Source: Amycolatopsis orientalis DSM 40040 = KCTC 9412
GTDB lineage: Bacteria > Actinomycetota > Actinomycetes > Mycobacteriales > Pseudonocardiaceae
DNA: 64,000 bases
Direction: 5' to 3'
NCBI RefSeq assembly: GCF_000478275.1
Contig: NZ_ASJB01000004.1
Span: 83,836-147,835, forward strand
This document shows, in pieces, positions 17,418 to 26,221 of the stretch (position 1 is its first letter; each line of letters opens with the position of its first letter). A program made the position numbers and the translations under genes. The notes beneath the pieces were generated by a model. That model did no database searches. It was not told the origin of the DNA and saw only the letters and a list, made by a program, of their open reading frames with translations.

Positions 17418-20400
17418 CTACCGGGTCGGGTCCTTGCCGTTCGGCTGCCGCGGCCCGGGACCCGGCGACCACCAGCCGGGGACGACCTTCTCGCCGTGGA
17501 TGATCGTCGGCGCGATCCCCTCGGTGAACGGTTCGACCTGCAGCAGCTGTCCCCACGACTGGCTCGGCTGGCCGATCAGATAGCTGGGCACCTCGGGTTC
17601 GTCCGCGACCTCTTCGAGCCAGCCGATCGGGCCGCCGTTGGTGCTGGACGCCCAGTTCGCCTCGTCGGCCACGGCGCCGGCCGTGATCCGGTAATCCGGC
17701 ATCTTCGAGATGCCGTCGTGTGAGGTCACCGGCTGCACGCACGGGTAGACGAACGACGCGGGCCAGTCGACGTACACCTGCTTGCCCGCGATCTTCTCGG
17801 TCAGCGTGGTGAACGTCGGCACGCGCGGCGCGGACGCGGCGATCCAGCCGTCCTCGGTGAGGTCGTTGTCGACGATGTTGATCCGCACGGAGGTCGTCTC
17901 GGCGGGGAGGTCGCGCAGATTGATCCGGGTGTCGTTCCAGCCGTTCGTCCCCGCGCCCGGCGGGAGCACGAACTGGCTGCGGACGACCTTCACGCCTTCG
18001 CCGGTGTTCACGCCGTAGTCCAGGCTGACCGACGTCGGCCGCCGCGCCGCGCCCGCGGTGGCGACCACGATCTGGCCGTCCGCGGGCTTTTCGGCGAGGG
18101 CGTACCAGTCGCTGCGCAGCCGTCCGGCGCGGGTTTCGGGGTCGAGGAAGCTGCTCCACATCGGCACTTCGTCGGGTTTGAACCCGTGCGGCGGCTCGGC
18201 AAGCGGATCCTTGTCGTCGATCGCGCGGGTGTGGAACCCGGTCTGCACGCGGCCGTTGTCCTGTTCCGGATCGGGCAGCGGCGGCGGGGTCTGCCCGGCG
18301 GGCGGCTCCTCCTTCTTCACCGGCACCGTCCGCTGTTCGGGCTGGGCCCGCAGGATGCTGGTCGCGGCGTCCCGTTCCACCATCACGTGGTCGGAGAGGT
18401 TGCAGCTCTTGCCGGACAGATGACCGAAGTTCGCGGCGCCGAGGCTGTAGGAACCGGCCTGGTTGTGGATCGCCCACGCCATGCTGACGAACTCGCCCGT
18501 GGCCATCAGACCGCAGACGACCACCAGCGAGAGCGACCCGAGCCGCAGCGACCGGCTCCGCCCCTCCTGCGGTCCCGCTGGCAGGCCCGGCCGGTGCGCG
18601 CGGACGTTCTCCACGAACGCGTAGATCCCGGCGATCGCGGCCGCGCCCAGCAGGATCGTCGACAGCGGGATCCCGCCGATCGACGGCGCCACCGCGGTCC
18701 ACTGCACGCCGAGTTTCGAGACGAACCAGTAGGAGTTGGGCCCGGTCGCGGCCAGCGCGCCCACCACGAGCAGCCCGGCCAGGAACGCCGCCCGGTTGCG
18801 CCGGGACCGCAGCACCGTCGAACTGGTGGCCAGCGCGGTCAGCGCCGCCATGGCCGCGCCGACCGCGGCGAAGGCGCCGAAGTGATGCGTCCACTTGGTC
18901 GGGGTCAGCGCGAGCAGCAGGAAGAACAGCGCGACCGTGCCGATCAGGCGACGGCTGGGGCCGAGCGCGGCGCCGGGGATCCGGCCGCGGCGCAGCAGCA
19001 CCACCAGGCAGGTCCCGGTGCACAGCAACACGAGCAGCACGGGGAACCGGCGCGGCACCGAACCGTCCGGCAGGCTCTCGAAGAGCAACTGGTAGCGCGC
19101 CAGTTCCTGGAACCACGACAGGTTCGGGCCGACCTGCGTGCGGATCCGGGTCGCCTCCTGGACGGTGGCGAAGGTCTGGTCGGCGAACACCACGACCAGC
19201 ACCAGCAGCCCGGCCGCGAGCACCGGCGCGAGTACCGGCAGCCAGCCGTTCTCGGCGCGCTGGCGCACCAGTTTGAACAGCGGTCGGGCGGCGACCAGGA
19301 ACGGGGCGACGGCGATCAGCCCGGTCGGCGTCGCGGCCAGGGTGAACCCGGCGGCGGTGAGGCCGAGGGCCAGCGGCAGCAGGCGGCGGGTCACCAGCGC
19401 GCGCTCGACGGCGCAGATCGCCAGCAGCGAGCCCAGCGCGGCGACCGGTTCCGGCCGGACCCCGTTGTTGAACGGCATCCACCAGACCAGGAACACCGCG
19501 GCGGCGGCCCAGCCCGCGGCGCGGCTCGTCCGGACCTGGGTGCCGAGGCGGGGCATGACCTCGCGGCTGATCAGCAGCCAGCTCAGCACGCCGAGCAGGA
19601 ACGACGGGAGCCGGATCCACGGCGGCACCGTGCTGACGTGCGCCATCAGCTGGTACACGTGGTAGAACCAGCCGAACGGCGCCTCGGCGACGCCGAACCA
19701 GCGGTGGTAGTTCGTCAGGTAGCCGGTCTCTTCCGCGACTCTCGACATCGTGAGGATGTAGCCGTCGTCGGAGGTGACCGGGCCGATGAAGACCCAGGCG
19801 CCGAGCGCGATGATCACCGTCGCGTCGCGGGCGGTCAGCCGCCACCAGCCGACCGGCGCCCAGCGGGGCGCGCGGCGCGCGAATCCGGAGTCCATCCGCC
19901 ACACCGCGATCAGGCAGCCGATGAACGACAGCGCCGCGATCACCCCGATGATCCACTTCAGCACCGTGGGCGAGGTCTGGTAGCGGGTGTCCGGGACCAC
20001 CGAGACGTGCAGGCCGTCGATCGGGTCCTTGCCGGCGTTGAGCGACGAGTAGATCCCGACCAGTCGTGGCCGGACGTCGCCCTCGGCGTGGAACACCGTG
20101 GTCTTGGCGACGGTCACCGTCATCTGGTTCGCGTCCGCCGTCAGCTTGACGTCGCAGGTGTTCTCCGGCAGCGGCTGCTGCACGATCTGCTGGCCCTGGC
20201 TGGAGGCGAGCAGCACCCCGTTGTCGATGCGCAGCTGCAGGCCGACACCCTTGCCCGCACGCGGGTCGGTGCGGCCGTCGGGCACGGTGGAGAACAGCAG
20301 CGCCGGGCCTTGCGTGCGCGCGTCCAGCGAACGGATGGTCGGGCACGGCAGATCCACGCGCAGGTCCTGTGCCCAGTACCCGGTCAAGGGCGCGTTGACG

Positions 20401-20522
20401 GAGCGGGTGTCGCCGGCCGTTGGCCAGACGACCTCCGCTGTGTCCTGCACCACCGGCAGGAAGGGGAAAGCCAACGCGCACAAGGCGGACAGCAACCCCA
20501 GCGTGACAGCGATCAGACGCAT
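17418..20522 (-). CDS. Emb-family arabinosyltransferase
   Basis: A 1034-residue polytopic GT-C glycosyltransferase. It has an N-terminal membrane segment (LIAVTLGLLSALCALAFPFL) and a periplasmic domain, then an Asp-Asp pair near residue 252 (SDDGYILTM), about twelve membrane helices, and a C-terminal extracytoplasmic carbohydrate-binding domain after about residue 650. Emb enzymes add arabinofuranose from decaprenyl-phosphoryl arabinose to arabinogalactan or lipoarabinomannan and are the ethambutol target. I cannot tell EmbA, EmbB and EmbC apart by eye. It follows cobK by 33 bases on the same strand, so it may share the cobL-cobK transcript; no other cell-wall gene is nearby. Confidence 0.92.
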   Translation of the reverse strand: MRLIAVTLGLLSALCALAFPFLPVVQDTAEVVWPTAGDTRSVNAPLTGYWAQDLRVDLPCPTIRSLDARTQGPALLFSTVPDGRTDPRAGKGVGLQLRIDNGVLLASSQGQQIVQQPLPENTCDVKLTADANQMTVTVAKTTVFHAEGDVRPRLVGIYSSLNAGKDPIDGLHVSVVPDTRYQTSPTVLKWIIGVIAALSFIGCLIAVWRMDSGFARRAPRWAPVGWWRLTARDATVIIALGAWVFIGPVTSDDGYILTMSRVAEETGYLTNYHRWFGVAEAPFGWFYHVYQLMAHVSTVPPWIRLPSFLLGVLSWLLISREVMPRLGTQVRTSRAAGWAAAAVFLVWWMPFNNGVRPEPVAALGSLLAICAVERALVTRRLLPLALGLTAAGFTLAATPTGLIAVAPFLVAARPLFKLVRQRAENGWLPVLAPVLAAGLLVLVVVFADQTFATVQEATRIRTQVGPNLSWFQELARYQLLFESLPDGSVPRRFPVLLVLLCTGTCLVVLLRRGRIPGAALGPSRRLIGTVALFFLLLALTPTKWTHHFGAFAAVGAAMAALTALATSSTVLRSRRNRAAFLAGLLVVGALAATGPNSYWFVSKLGVQWTAVAPSIGGIPLSTILLGAAAIAGIYAFVENVRAHRPGLPAGPQEGRSRSLRLGSLSLVVVCGLMATGEFVSMAWAIHNQAGSYSLGAANFGHLSGKSCNLSDHVMVERDAATSILRAQPEQRTVPVKKEEPPAGQTPPPLPDPEQDNGRVQTGFHTRAIDDKDPLAEPPHGFKPDEVPMWSSFLDPETRAGRLRSDWYALAEKPADGQIVVATAGAARRPTSVSLDYGVNTGEGVKVVRSQFVLPPGAGTNGWNDTRINLRDLPAETTSVRINIVDNDLTEDGWIAASAPRVPTFTTLTEKIAGKQVYVDWPASFVYPCVQPVTSHDGISKMPDYRITAGAVADEANWASSTNGGPIGWLEEVADEPEVPSYLIGQPSQSWGQLLQVEPFTEGIAPTIIHGEKVVPGWWSPGPGPRQPNGKDPTR

Positions 20523-20555
20523 CGGCGCAACGCTAACGGGTCTGGTCCGAACGGC

Positions 20556-21302
20556 TTACGCAGGGCTGCCCTTGGTCGTGACACCGAGCCAGGTTAGGGC
20601 GTCACGAACGGTCGTCACGCTGGCCGTTCCGGGTCGCGGAGGCCGCCGGACGACGACCACGGGGAGGCCGATTTCGCGGGCGGCGGTGAGCTTCGCCGCG
20701 GTCATCGCGCCGCCGCTGTCCTTGGTGACGAGCACCTCGATGCCGTGCCGCTCCATCAGCGCGCGTTCCTTCTCCACCGTGTAGGGGCCCCGGTCCAGCA
20801 GGACCTCGTGCCGCCGGGGGAGCGGCACCTCGGGCGGGTCGACACAGCGGATCAGGAACCAGAGGTCGTCCAGCCCGGCGAAGGCGGCGAGCCCCTGCCG
20901 CCCGCTGGTGAGGAAGACGCGTTCGCCGAGGTCCGGGAGCAGGCGCGCGGCGTGGCCGAGGTCGTCGGCCCAGTGCCAGTTGTCGCCGGGTTCCTCGGTC
21001 CAGCCGGGTCTGGCGAGCCTGAGCAGCGGCGTGCCCGTCATGCGGGCGGCTTCGGCCGCGTTGGCGCCGATGCGCTCGGCGAAGGGGTGGGTGGCGTCGA
21101 TCAGCGCGTCGACGTCGTTCTCGGTCAGCCACCGCGCGAGACCTTCCGGGCCACCGAAGCCGCCGACGCGGACTTCGCCGTCGGGCAGTTTCGGCCGCGC
21201 GACCCGGCCCGCGAGCGACGACACGACGTGCTCGCCGCGCGCCACCAGCTCCGTCGCCAGCTCGCGGGCTTCACCGGTGCCGCCCAGGATGAGCAGCGTC
21301 AT
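20556..21302 (-). CDS. cobK: Precorrin-6A reductase CobK
   Basis: CobK is the NADPH-dependent reductase that saturates precorrin-6A to precorrin-6B. The 248-residue protein shows the N-terminal dinucleotide motif MTLLILGGTGEARELA, then DALIDATHPFAERI and LVTKDSGGAMTAAKL, all family hallmarks. The ATG overlaps the stop of the upstream Gfo/Idh gene (ATGA), which fixes the start despite a longer open frame upstream. It is the last cob gene of the cobL-cobM-gfo-cobK unit. Confidence 0.95.
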   Translation of the reverse strand: MTLLILGGTGEARELATELVARGEHVVSSLAGRVARPKLPDGEVRVGGFGGPEGLARWLTENDVDALIDATHPFAERIGANAAEAARMTGTPLLRLARPGWTEEPGDNWHWADDLGHAARLLPDLGERVFLTSGRQGLAAFAGLDDLWFLIRCVDPPEVPLPRRHEVLLDRGPYTVEKERALMERHGIEVLVTKDSGGAMTAAKLTAAREIGLPVVVVRRPPRPGTASVTTVRDALTWLGVTTKGSPA

Positions 21303-22294
21303 CGAGCCACGGCCGCGCGCCACCGTTCCAGCGTGCGCAGGTTGGCGAGTGTCTCGGCCCAGGTGAGTTCGGGCGCCTGCCGGTCGGCGAGATGCGCGGC
21401 CACGTGGTCGGCTTCGCGAGCAAAGAGGCCTTGAGTCGCTTCGACCTCGATCACCTCGGGCTCGCCGCCCTCCGGCGTCAGGACGATCTGCGACGTCTTC
21501 GGCTTGCGCATTTCGTGGATCCACGCCGGTTTCGGCACGTACAGCTGTCCTTGCGAGCCGTAGACGCGGATGTGGTCGTCCTGGGTCAGCTGGAAACCGC
21601 ACGCCAGCTGCGCGAGGATCCCGCCGGGCAGCCGCAGCAGGCCGAACGCGACCTCGTCGACGCCGTTCTCGTCGAGCCTCGCCATCCCGAGGACCTCTTC
21701 GGGCTCGACGACGTCCTGACCGGTCGCGGCCTGCGAGACCAGCCGCGCGAGCGAAGTGCAGTAGCAGCCGACGTCGAAGATCCCGCCGCCGCCCAGCGCG
21801 GGATCGGTGAGCCGGGGAGTGGCGAAGTTGTAGCTGAAGGCGACGTCGACGGCGCGGACTTCGCCGATGGCGCCGTTGGAGATCAGTTCGGCGAGCCGCC
21901 GGATCTGCGGGTGCAGCCGGTACATGAACGCCTCCATGAGGAAGACGTCGTTGGCGCGCGCCGCTTCGATGACCTTCTCGGCTTCACTGACCGAGACCGT
22001 CAGCGGTTTCTCGCACAGGATGTGTTTCCCGGCCTCGGCCGCGCGGATCGCCCACGCGCCGTGCAGCGGATGCGGCGTCGAGATGTAGACCGCGTCGACG
22101 TCCGGATCGGCGAGCAGATCCTCGTAGGAGCCGTAGCATTTCGGGACTTCGAAGCGCGACGCGAACTCGGCCGCCCGGTCGCCGGATCGCGCGGCGACGG
22201 CCTCCAGCGCGCCGCGCTTGCTCTCGTCGACGCCCGCCGCGAACTCGGCGGCGATGGTCCCGGCGGCCAGGAGGCCCCAGCGCAGTTCCTTCAT
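21299..22294 (-). CDS. Gfo/Idh/MocA-family oxidoreductase inside the cob operon
   Basis: A 331-residue NAD(P)-dependent dehydrogenase. It has a Rossmann fold (LRWGLLAAGTIAAEFAAGV), the active-site motif ILCEKPLTV and the C-terminal alpha/beta domain signature GGGGIFDVGCYCTSLARL, closest to the trans-dihydrodiol dehydrogenase-like branch. It overlaps cobM upstream and cobK downstream by four bases each (ATGA), so it is translated as an integral part of the B12 unit. No B12 step is known to use this family. It could be a passenger with a sugar or polyol substrate, or an accessory reductase of the pathway. The family call is confident; the role is unknown. Confidence 0.9.
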   Translation of the reverse strand: MKELRWGLLAAGTIAAEFAAGVDESKRGALEAVAARSGDRAAEFASRFEVPKCYGSYEDLLADPDVDAVYISTPHPLHGAWAIRAAEAGKHILCEKPLTVSVSEAEKVIEAARANDVFLMEAFMYRLHPQIRRLAELISNGAIGEVRAVDVAFSYNFATPRLTDPALGGGGIFDVGCYCTSLARLVSQAATGQDVVEPEEVLGMARLDENGVDEVAFGLLRLPGGILAQLACGFQLTQDDHIRVYGSQGQLYVPKPAWIHEMRKPKTSQIVLTPEGGEPEVIEVEATQGLFAREADHVAAHLADRQAPELTWAETLANLRTLERWRAAVAR

Positions 22295-23052
22295 AACGAC
22301 TCCGGTTGGTTCGCGCGATCACGGGTGGCCGAGTACAGGAAGCTGTCGGGAAACCCCTCGGCCGCGAGGACTTCGCCGACGAAGATCATCGCCGCCCTGG
22401 TGATGCCGGCTTCGCGGGACTGCGCGGCGATGGTGCCGAGGGTGCCCCGCAGCACCTGTTCGCCGGGCTGACTCGCCAGCGCCACCACGGCCGCCGGGCA
22501 GTCCGCCCGATAGAAGGGCAGCAATTCGTCGACTACTTGCTCGACGCGGTTGATCGCCAGATGCAGTGCGAGCGTGGTGCCTGTCCGCGCGAAGTTCTCC
22601 AGTGTTTCACCCGGCGGCATGGCGGTGGAACGCGCCTGCGCCCGGGTGATGACCAGGCTCTGGCCGACTTCGGGCACGGTCAGTTCGCGGCTGAGCAGCG
22701 CGGCCGCGGCGGCGAACGCGGGCACCCCGGGCGTGACGTCGTAGGGAACGCCGGCGGCGTCGAGACGGCGCATCTGCTCGGCGACCGCGCTGTAGATCGA
22801 CGGATCACCCGAGCACAGCCGCGCGATCTCGTGGCCCTTCTCATGCGCTTCGACCATGCGCTCGACGATCGCGGGCAGAGCGAGGTTCGCGGTGTCGATG
22901 AGCACCGCGTCGCCGGGGCAGTGCTCCAGAAGCGCTGTCGGCGTCATGCTGCCTGGGTACAGGCAGGTCCCGCAGCGGCCGAGCAGGTCACGGCCTCGCA
23001 CGGTGATGAGGTCGGCGGCGCCGGGGCCCGCGCCGATGAAGTGCACTGTCAA
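22291..23052 (-). CDS. cobM: Precorrin-4 C11-methyltransferase CobM
   Basis: A SAM-dependent tetrapyrrole methylase of about 253 residues that methylates C-11 of precorrin-4. Visible motifs are HFIGAGPGAADLITVRG, LCSGDPSIYSAV and DVTPGVPAFAAAAALL. I prefer the TTG start, which gives MTVHFIGAGPG as in the family and overlaps the cobL stop (TTGA). An ATG at 23073 would add seven residues, and a GTG at 23046 would remove two. The gene is coupled to cobL upstream and to the Gfo/Idh gene downstream. Confidence 0.92.
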   Translation of the reverse strand: MTVHFIGAGPGAADLITVRGRDLLGRCGTCLYPGSMTPTALLEHCPGDAVLIDTANLALPAIVERMVEAHEKGHEIARLCSGDPSIYSAVAEQMRRLDAAGVPYDVTPGVPAFAAAAALLSRELTVPEVGQSLVITRAQARSTAMPPGETLENFARTGTTLALHLAINRVEQVVDELLPFYRADCPAAVVALASQPGEQVLRGTLGTIAAQSREAGITRAAMIFVGEVLAAEGFPDSFLYSATRDRANQPESL

Positions 23053-24197
23053 GGTTTGCTCCGATAGGTCCACTGTGTCACGGCCCGCGCCGGGGTCCAG
23101 CCGGTGAATCCGCCCAGCGGCGCCGCCTGTTCGACGCCGATCCGGATCAGCTCACCACCGTGTTCGGTGTACGCGCGGGCGAGGGCCTGCTCGGATTCGA
23201 GCGTGACGCCGTGCGCGACGATCCGCGCGCCGGTCGCCAGGCAGGCGTCGAGGACACCGGGCACGGTCAGCCCGCCGCCGATGAAGATCGCTCGCGGCTC
23301 CGGCAGTCCTGCGAGCGCTTCCGGCGCGGCCCCGAGCACCACTTCGAGTTCCGGGACGCCGAGCGTGTGCGCGTTCCGGGTGATCCGCGCGCCCCGTTCC
23401 GGCGACCGCTCGATCGCGATCGCCCGGTTCAGCGGATGCGCCCTCGACCACTCGATCCCGACGCTGCCCGCGCCCGCGCCGACGTCCCACAGCAGTTCGC
23501 CGGGCGACGGCGCGAGCCTGGCCAGCGCGGACGCGCGGAGGTCGCGTTTCGTGAGCTGGCCGTCGTGCTCGAAGGCGTCGTCGGGCAGACCGGTCAGCGG
23601 CAGCGCGGGGCCGTCGGCCTCGATGGCGAACACGGTCAGCGTGCCGGGCCCGACCCGCTCGTCGGGCCCGCCGAGATCGGACAGGGCGGTGACGCGGCTC
23701 TTGCCGTAACCACGGGCTTTGAGCAGGTCGAGCAGGTCTTCGGCGTTCGCGCCGAGGACGAGGATCTTCCGGCCGGGCGCGAGCGCGCGGCTCACCCGGC
23801 CGATCGCGCGGCCGACGACGGTGACCACCTCGGTCTCCTCCGCCGCCCAGCCGAGCTTCGCGCGGGCGAGCGTCACCGAGGAGAGCGCAGGCAGGATCTC
23901 GACGTCGTAGCCGCGCTGGACGAGCGTCGTGCCGATGCCGGACAGCAGGGGATCGCCGCTGGCCAGCACGCAGACACGGCCTTCGCGTTCGGCGAGGAAG
24001 TCGTCCAGGCCGGGAAGAAGCGGGCTCGGCCACGGTTCGCTTTTCACCCCGGCGGGCAGGTACGCGAGCTGACGCGGAGCGCCTACGACCACGTCGGCGT
24101 TCATCACCGCTTCCCTGGCCTGCGATGACAGGCCGGGCCAGCCGTCGGCCCCGATACCGACCACGGTCAGGGGTGATTTTTCGCGCACCTCGGTCAC
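23049..24197 (-). CDS. cobL: Precorrin-6Y C5,15-methyltransferase (decarboxylating) CobL
   Basis: A 382-residue two-domain enzyme. The CbiE-like C5 methylase occupies about residues 1-200 (LTVVGIGADGWPGLSSQA, VLASGDPLLSGIGTTL). The CbiT-like C15 methylase/decarboxylase occupies about 205-382 (GELLWDVGAGAGSVGIEW, AIFIGGGLTVPGVL). It turns precorrin-6B into precorrin-8X, directly after CobK and before CobH. It is the first gene of its minus-strand unit and is divergent from the ChlI/ChlD fusion, with 59 bases shared for both promoters. Confidence 0.95.
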   Translation of the reverse strand: MTEVREKSPLTVVGIGADGWPGLSSQAREAVMNADVVVGAPRQLAYLPAGVKSEPWPSPLLPGLDDFLAEREGRVCVLASGDPLLSGIGTTLVQRGYDVEILPALSSVTLARAKLGWAAEETEVVTVVGRAIGRVSRALAPGRKILVLGANAEDLLDLLKARGYGKSRVTALSDLGGPDERVGPGTLTVFAIEADGPALPLTGLPDDAFEHDGQLTKRDLRASALARLAPSPGELLWDVGAGAGSVGIEWSRAHPLNRAIAIERSPERGARITRNAHTLGVPELEVVLGAAPEALAGLPEPRAIFIGGGLTVPGVLDACLATGARIVAHGVTLESEQALARAYTEHGGELIRIGVEQAAPLGGFTGWTPARAVTQWTYRSKP

Positions 24198-24256
24198 GCT
24201 AGACGACGGATTTCCTATGCGATGATCGGCCAGAGGTCGTCGACGACAGGAGTGCT

Positions 24257-26221
24257 GTGAAGCCGTACCCGTTCACCGCCGTTGTGGGGATGCCGGATCT
24301 GCGCCTGGCGCTGGTGCTTTCCTCCATCTCGCCCGCCGTCGGCGGGGTGCTGGTGCGCGGGGAGAAGGGCACGGCGAAGTCGACGATGGTGCGTGCGCTG
24401 GCCGGTCTGCTGCCCGGCGTCGACGTCGTGGACGCGTGCCGGTTCTCCTGCGATCCCGTCGAACCCGACCCGGCCTGCCCGGACGGCCCGCACGCCGAGG
24501 GTTCGCCCGCGCACCGCCGTCCCGCGCGCCTGGTGGAACTGCCGGTCGGCGCGGCCGAAGACCGCGTGATCGGCTCGCTGAACCTGGAACGCGCCCTGGC
24601 CGACGGCGTCACCGACTTCCAGCCCGGTCTGCTCGCCGCCGCGCATCGCGGGTTGCTGTACGTCGACGAGGTCAACCTCCTGCACGATCACCTGGTCGAC
24701 ACGCTGCTCGACGCCGCCGCCATGGGACGCGCGACCGTCGAGCGTGAAGGCGTCTCGGTGTCGCATGCGGCCCGGTTCGTCCTGATCGGCACGATGAACC
24801 CCGAGGAAGGCGAACTGCGGCCGCAGCTGCTGGACCGCTTCGGCCTCACCGTCGAGGTGGCGTCCAGCCGGGATCCCGAACTGCGCGTCGAGGTCGTCCG
24901 GCGGCGGCTCGCCTACGAGGCGGATCCCGACGGCTTCGCCGGGCAGTACGCCGCGGCCGACGCCGAACTGGCCGCGGACATCGAGGCGGCGCAACGGCTT
25001 CTGCCGTCGGTCAAGCTGCCGGATGACGCGCTGCGGCAGATCGCCGAGGTCTGCGCGTCGTTCGAGGTCGACGGCATGCGCGCGGACATCGTGACCGCCC
25101 GGACCGCCGTCGCGCACGCCGCCTGGGCAGGCCGGACCGAGGTGACCACCGACGACGTCCGGGTCGCGGCCCGGCTCGCGCTGCCGCACCGCCGTCGCCG
25201 CAATCCCTTCGACGCGCCCGGAATCTCCGAAGAGCAGCTGGAACAGGCGTTGCAGGACGCCCAACCGGAAGGACCCGGCCCCGACGATGACGGTCCCGGT
25301 CCCGGTACCCCGCCGGAGGGCGGCGAGGCTTCGGGTCCGCCGCCGTCGGAGGGCGGCCAGGAACCTTCGGGCGGTGGGCAGAGCGGCGGTGACCAGAAGC
25401 CGGTCGGAGCCGGGGAAGCGTTCCGTGCCAGGCGGTTCGAGGTGAAGGGCACCGGCGAGGGCGCCGCCGGGCGGCGGTCCAGGGCGATCACCGACAACGG
25501 CCGGACCATCGGCGTCCAGCCCGCCGGGGTGAAGGACGGGCATCCGCATCTGCTCGCGACCGTGCGCGCGGCCGCGCCGCATCAGCGCTCCCGCGGCCGG
25601 AGCGGCGCCGGACTCGTGGTGCGGCCCCAGGATCTGCGGTTCGCGCGGCGGGAAGGGCGCGAGGGCAACCTGGTGCTGTTCTGCGTCGACGCGTCCGGTT
25701 CGATGGGCGCGCGGCAGCGGATGCGCGAGGTCAAGACCGCCGTGCTGTCGTTGCTGCTCGACGCCTATCAGCGGCGGGACAAGGTGGGCCTGGTGACCTT
25801 CCGCGCCTCGGGGGCCGAACTCGCGCTCCCGCCGACGATCAGTGTCGACGCCGCGGCGTCCCGTTTGGACGGTCTCGCGACCGGCGGCCGGACCCCGCTG
25901 GCGGAAGGGCTCCTTGAAGCGGCGAGGGTTTTGCGCATCGAAGCGGTCCGCGATCCGCTGCGCCGACCGCTGCTCGTCGTCGTCACCGACGGCCGCGCGA
26001 CCAGTGGCGCCGATGCCGTCAAGCGGGCACAGCAGGCGGCCGGGCTGCTGGCCGGCAACGTGACTTCGATCGTGATGGACTGCGAGAGCGGCAAGATGCG
26101 CCTCGGGCTCGCCGCGGAACTGGCGGAACACCTTGGCGCGGAACATGTTCCGGTCGCCGAGGTCGCCGCCGACACGCTCGCGGGCGCCGTCCGCAGCCGT
26201 ATCTCCGGAAAGGCGGCGTAA
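24257..26221 (+). CDS. ChlI-ChlD fused AAA/VWA chelatase subunit (CobN partner)
   Basis: A 654-residue protein combining an AAA+ ATPase (Walker A GEKGTAKS at residues 35-42, Walker B LLYVDEVNLL), a Pro/Glu/Gly-rich linker around 335-390 and a C-terminal von Willebrand A domain with a complete MIDAS motif (DASGSMG, 478-484). In actinobacteria such ChlI/D fusions replace CobS/CobT as the motor of the CobN cobaltochelatase; no CobS/CobT-type chelatase subunits occur here. The GTG start gives MKPYPFTAVVGMPDLRLAL. It is the first gene of chlID-cobO-cobB-cobC; the cobO start abuts its stop. Confidence 0.92.
   Translation: MKPYPFTAVVGMPDLRLALVLSSISPAVGGVLVRGEKGTAKSTMVRALAGLLPGVDVVDACRFSCDPVEPDPACPDGPHAEGSPAHRRPARLVELPVGAAEDRVIGSLNLERALADGVTDFQPGLLAAAHRGLLYVDEVNLLHDHLVDTLLDAAAMGRATVEREGVSVSHAARFVLIGTMNPEEGELRPQLLDRFGLTVEVASSRDPELRVEVVRRRLAYEADPDGFAGQYAAADAELAADIEAAQRLLPSVKLPDDALRQIAEVCASFEVDGMRADIVTARTAVAHAAWAGRTEVTTDDVRVAARLALPHRRRRNPFDAPGISEEQLEQALQDAQPEGPGPDDDGPGPGTPPEGGEASGPPPSEGGQEPSGGGQSGGDQKPVGAGEAFRARRFEVKGTGEGAAGRRSRAITDNGRTIGVQPAGVKDGHPHLLATVRAAAPHQRSRGRSGAGLVVRPQDLRFARREGREGNLVLFCVDASGSMGARQRMREVKTAVLSLLLDAYQRRDKVGLVTFRASGAELALPPTISVDAAASRLDGLATGGRTPLAEGLLEAARVLRIEAVRDPLRRPLLVVVTDGRATSGADAVKRAQQAAGLLAGNVTSIVMDCESGKMRLGLAAELAEHLGAEHVPVAEVAADTLAGAVRSRISGKAA

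Noticed and set aside
18186..20597. Plus-strand open frame of about 800 codons
   Set aside because: Antisense to the emb gene, which has a clear family match and topology; the shadow has none.
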